The translations under genes and the position numbers were made by a program. Shown piece after piece: positions 7,728 to 9,992 of a stretch of 9,992 nucleotides of DNA. Origin of the DNA: an uncultured Clostridia bacterium (lineage in GTDB: Bacteria > Bacillota > Clostridia > Christensenellales > Borkfalkiaceae). The stretch spans positions 1 through 9,992 of the forward strand of contig CAMPBJ010000024.1 in the NCBI GenBank assembly GCA_946637575.1, written 5' to 3'. How positions within the stretch are numbered: the first letter of the stretch is position 1; each line of letters opens with the position of its first letter. Under the pieces are notes generated by a model, which was not told the DNA's origin, did not search any database, and saw only the letters and a list, made by a program, of their open reading frames with translations.

Positions 7728-9332
7728 TTATAACCCCTTCTCGTCGGTGATCAGGTTGAAACTGAAGTTTTCAAGATAGTCCTTTAATTCCTTTAAGAAC
7801 TTGGACGCGGGCGCGCCGTCGAGCGCGCGGTGGTCGTAAGTTAAGGAAAGATTCATCGCGGTGTAAGGCACGATCTCGCCCTTATCCCCGATCTTAACCC
7901 GCGTTTCCATCGTGTTTACGCCGAGTATTCCGGTTTGCGGGGGGTTGATGACGGGAGTGAAACTCTCGATACCGAAAGTTCCGATGTTGCTTACCGTAAA
8001 ACTTCCGCCCGTCAGATATTCGGGAGAAAGTTTTCCGTCGATCGCGTCCTGCGAGAGTTTTTTGCTCTGTACCGCAAGTTCGGATAAACTTAAAGTATCC
8101 GCGCCGAAAAGCGTCGGAACTAAAAGCCCTTTAGGTGTGTCCGTCGCGATACCAACGTTTGCGTGCGCAAAGTATCTCATCGTGTCGCCGTTAATTAAGT
8201 TGGCGTTAAGATCCCTGTGGTTTTTAAGCACTCTCGACACCGCGAAAACGATTATGTTGTTTACGGTGATGTTCGGGAGTTTTAACTTCTCCGCGTTCGC
8301 TTTTAGATACTTTCTGAACGCGGATATATTCGTGCAGTCGAAGGAAATGTTGTGAGTAAGCTGCGCCATGGTAGAAAGGGAGAGCATCATATTCTTTGCG
8401 ATGACCTTTCTTATGTTCGGCATCTTTTCGTCCGTAAACGCCTTTACGTCTTCTATCGCTTTCACTTCTTCCTCCGCCGTCTCGACCGCGGTCTTCTGAT
8501 TTACGCTCGCCTCTCTAACGTCCCTTTCGATGATCCTTCCGTTAGGACCGCTGCCTACCGCGCTATCCAACGAAACGCCGAGTTTTGCGGCTAAGTTCTT
8601 CGCCCTCGGCGACGCGTGGATAACGCCGTCCGTATTTACCTTCGCTTCGGGTTTTACTTCCGTTTTTACAGGTTCTTCTTTTACTTCGGTCTTTACTTCG
8701 GAAACTTTTGTGGTCGTAGCCTTCGGCGATAACGCGCTCGCGTCCACGCCTTTTTTACCTATCGCTAAAACGTTATTTCCGACGGGAACTTCGTCCCCTT
8801 CTTCGTAGAAGATCGCAAGTACGTCGCCCGAAACTTCGGACTCTAAGTCGAAAGACGACTTATCCGTTTCGTAAGAAAAGAGCGGATCGCCGACCTTTAC
8901 CGTGTCGCCCACCTTTACCGCGAACTTCGTTAAAATACAACTTTCGACCGTTATTCCCGACTTCGGCATGGTAACCGGAGTCGCGTCGATCTTGGAAAGG
9001 TCTGCGGTTTCCTTCGGCGCGGCATTACTTTCCGTCTTTATTTCGGTTGCGGAAGATTCGCCTTTCTTCCCCAAAAATGCGGAGATGTCTTCGCCTTTTT
9101 TACCTAAAACGGCGACGGCGGAGAGAACGGGAACTTCGTCCCCCTCTTCGCAAAGGATCGCGAGAACTTCGCCGGACGCTTCCGAAGAGTATTCGATGGA
9201 CGACTTGTCCGTCTCGAAGGAAAAGAGAACGTCCCCTTCCTTCACGGTGTCTCCGACTTTTACGTTCCACTTAGTAAGGATACAACTTTCGACCGTTATG
9301 CCCTGTTTCGGCATAGTAACAGCAACTGCCAT
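7728..9332 (-). CDS. Dihydrolipoyl acyltransferase (E2) with two lipoyl domains
   Basis: E2 is the core of the complex: its lipoyl arms carry the acyl group from E1 to the catalytic site, where it is moved to CoA. The 534 residues show, in order, lipoyl domain 1 (about 4-80, attachment K43 in ETDKSS), lipoyl domain 2 (about 118-195, K158 in the same ETDKSS), a peripheral subunit-binding domain (about 238-274, HASPRAKNLAAKLGV and GPNGRIIERDV), and the acyltransferase domain (about 303-525) with the catalytic HRALDG motif at H501-G506. Charged linkers rich in Lys, Glu, Thr and Val replace the Ala/Pro-rich linkers of many E2 proteins. The ATG is preceded by AGGAGA 7 bases upstream. It starts 23 bases after the dehydrogenase and ends 15 before E3. 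Whether the CoA product is acetyl- or branched-chain acyl-CoA cannot be decided from motifs alone. Confidence 0.95.
   Translation of the reverse strand: MAVAVTMPKQGITVESCILTKWNVKVGDTVKEGDVLFSFETDKSSIEYSSEASGEVLAILCEEGDEVPVLSAVAVLGKKGEDISAFLGKKGESSATEIKTESNAAPKETADLSKIDATPVTMPKSGITVESCILTKFAVKVGDTVKVGDPLFSYETDKSSFDLESEVSGDVLAIFYEEGDEVPVGNNVLAIGKKGVDASALSPKATTTKVSEVKTEVKEEPVKTEVKPEAKVNTDGVIHASPRAKNLAAKLGVSLDSAVGSGPNGRIIERDVREASVNQKTAVETAEEEVKAIEDVKAFTDEKMPNIRKVIAKNMMLSLSTMAQLTHNISFDCTNISAFRKYLKANAEKLKLPNITVNNIIVFAVSRVLKNHRDLNANLINGDTMRYFAHANVGIATDTPKGLLVPTLFGADTLSLSELAVQSKKLSQDAIDGKLSPEYLTGGSFTVSNIGTFGIESFTPVINPPQTGILGVNTMETRVKIGDKGEIVPYTAMNLSLTYDHRALDGAPASKFLKELKDYLENFSFNLITDEKGL
8640..8714 (-). 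repeat. Short Lys-Thr-Glu-Val repeats in the second E2 linker
   Basis: Residues 207-231 of E2 contain imperfect repeats around VKTEV (SEVKTEVKEE, PVKTEVKPE), matched in the DNA by repeated tttacttc motifs on the plus strand. The stretch joins lipoyl domain 2 to the subunit-binding domain and is likely a flexible, highly charged swinging arm. Such repeats can change length by slippage, but nothing shows that this has happened here. Confidence 0.6.
8736..9320 (-). repeat. Tandem duplication of the lipoyl domain coding region within E2
   Basis: Residues 5-84 (9320-9081) and 120-199 (8975-8736) of E2 align without gaps and are identical at 58 of 80 positions by hand count. The offset is exactly 115 codons (345 bases). 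The DNA is also conserved: a 20-base block at 8935-8954 recurs exactly at 9280-9299. Each copy keeps the ETDKSS lipoylation site, so both should be modified by lipoate ligase. Confidence 0.9.
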
Positions 9333-9355
9333 TTTTCTCTCCTTTTATTGTCGTA

Positions 9356-9992
9356 TTATATTTTTTTTGCGTTTTCGAGCAAATATTTTTCAGCCTCTTC
9401 GTTCCAGATGCCGTTGTGCTTTTTGCAGATGTCGGCAAGGTCTTTATAGAAAGCGTCCGTTTCGCCGAGTTTTTCAAAATCCGCTATCGCGGTCATCGGC
9501 ATGGATATATGCGTGTAAACGAGTTTCTTCGCGCCCTTTATGTTCGGGAGATTTAAGGTGGTGTCCACCACGCTGTCAAGTCCGCCGACGTGCGATATCA
9601 TAATGGACGGATTGATCCTGCCTTCGCCCGAAAGTTTGATCGCCTCTTTCATATCCGAAGTGTTTCCGCCCGACGTTCCGGTGATCCTGTGGAAGGCGTA
9701 ATGCACGTCGTAGAAATTGAAGTTTGCCGAAAAATCGGTCTTTATCGGGCCTGCAAAGAAGTTTAAGCAACCGCCTTCGCCCAAAAGTTTGTCGCCCTGT
9801 TCGACGAGCGCGGAGACGGGAGCGTACACGAACACGTCGTCAAATCCCTTTCCGCCGTTTAATTCTTTCATATACGCCACGGGATCTTCTATTCCCGAAG
9901 TGTTGACGTAGACGAGTTTAACCCCGTTTTTCTTCGCGTCTTCTACGGTTAAAAGTTCCGCCGCCCTGTCGAGCCTTGCCTGATCGCTATCG
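9356..9992 (-). CDS. Zinc-type medium-chain dehydrogenase, L-sorbose-1-phosphate reductase-like (C-terminal part, 5' end outside window)
   Basis: About 211 C-terminal residues of an NAD(P)-dependent medium-chain dehydrogenase are present. The frame stays open to the window edge: residues read upstream of the GTG at 9880 continue the family pattern (SDQARLDRAAELL, then GVKLVYVNTSG), so that GTG is internal. The visible part is the end of the Rossmann fold, with GFDDVFVYAP, a GGCLNFFAGP strand-turn and SGGNTSDM, and the closing segment HVGGLDSVVDTTLNLP. The catalytic zinc ligands would be in the missing N-terminal half. The resemblance to the sorbose-1-phosphate reductase or polyol dehydrogenase group is from recalled family features, so the substrate is an inference. 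Only 23 bases separate it from E2, on the same strand, so it is probably co-transcribed and may generate the substrate of the complex. A butanediol dehydrogenase role feeding acetoin is an alternative. Confidence 0.78.
   Translation of the reverse strand, partial: DSDQARLDRAAELLTVEDAKKNGVKLVYVNTSGIEDPVAYMKELNGGKGFDDVFVYAPVSALVEQGDKLLGEGGCLNFFAGPIKTDFSANFNFYDVHYAFHRITGTSGGNTSDMKEAIKLSGEGRINPSIMISHVGGLDSVVDTTLNLPNIKGAKKLVYTHISMPMTAIADFEKLGETDAFYKDLADICKKHNGIWNEEAEKYLLENAKKI

Noticed and set aside
3846..9332. Naming the complex pdh, bkd or aco.
   Set aside because: The motifs are shared by all these complexes and the gene order and E1 architecture do not match a standard example well enough to assign the substrate.
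8902..9603. A long open frame on the plus strand opposite E2 and the dehydrogenase (233 residues).
   Set aside because: It runs antisense through two well-supported genes, its sequence is a low-complexity Ser/Pro/Arg-rich shadow of their codon pattern, and it has no recognisable domain.
9356..9880. A complete 174-residue protein starting with GTG at 9880.
   Set aside because: Reading past 9880 to 9992 gives no stop, and the residues continue a medium-chain dehydrogenase, so the gene is truncated by the window rather than short.

Overview
The window looks like chromosomal DNA from an anaerobic, endospore-forming bacterium of the Bacillota, probably a member of class Clostridia. The reasons are a gerA-type spore germination operon, AGGAG-type ribosome binding sites 6-8 bases before most starts, tightly packed genes and bacterial (not Bacillus-specific) versions of every enzyme. 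No genus can be named from the sequence alone.

The plus strand at 1-2835 carries the end of a tricistronic germinant-receptor operon. It holds the C-terminal part of the A subunit (1-621, cut by the window edge), a complete B subunit or permease-like protein (618-1700), and a complete C subunit (1681-2835). The genes overlap by 4 and 20 bases, so they are translated together. The C subunit has no lipobox cysteine, which is unusual for this family.

The minus strand at 2832-9992 carries five genes read from right to left. They are the C-terminal part of a zinc-type medium-chain alcohol/polyol dehydrogenase (9356-9992, cut by the edge), a dihydrolipoyl acyltransferase E2 with two lipoyl domains (7728-9332), dihydrolipoyl dehydrogenase E3 (6342-7712), an E1 thiamine-diphosphate dehydrogenase with alpha and beta halves fused in one 821-residue chain (3846-6311), and a lipoate-protein ligase (2832-3800). 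The gaps are 23, 15, 30 and 45 bases. This is a self-contained 2-oxo acid or acetoin dehydrogenase-type complex with its own enzyme for attaching lipoate. E1 releases an acyl (or ketol-derived) unit onto E2 lipoamide, E2 passes it to CoA, E3 reoxidises the lipoamide with NAD, and LplA charges the E2 lysines. The substrate is not settled. The upstream dehydrogenase resembles the L-sorbose-1-phosphate reductase group, which suggests (inference only) a polyol- or ketol-derived substrate rather than plain pyruvate.

The two blocks converge so tightly that the gerC-type and lplA stop codons share the four bases TTAA at 2832-2835. No terminator is seen at that junction. The only strong intrinsic terminator found is a 12-bp perfect hairpin with a T7 tract at 3811-3847. 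It faces the plus strand and lies beyond the far end of lplA, so germination-operon transcripts may run antisense through all of lplA. No RNA genes, mobile elements, CRISPR arrays or gene-free stretches longer than about 50 bases were found.
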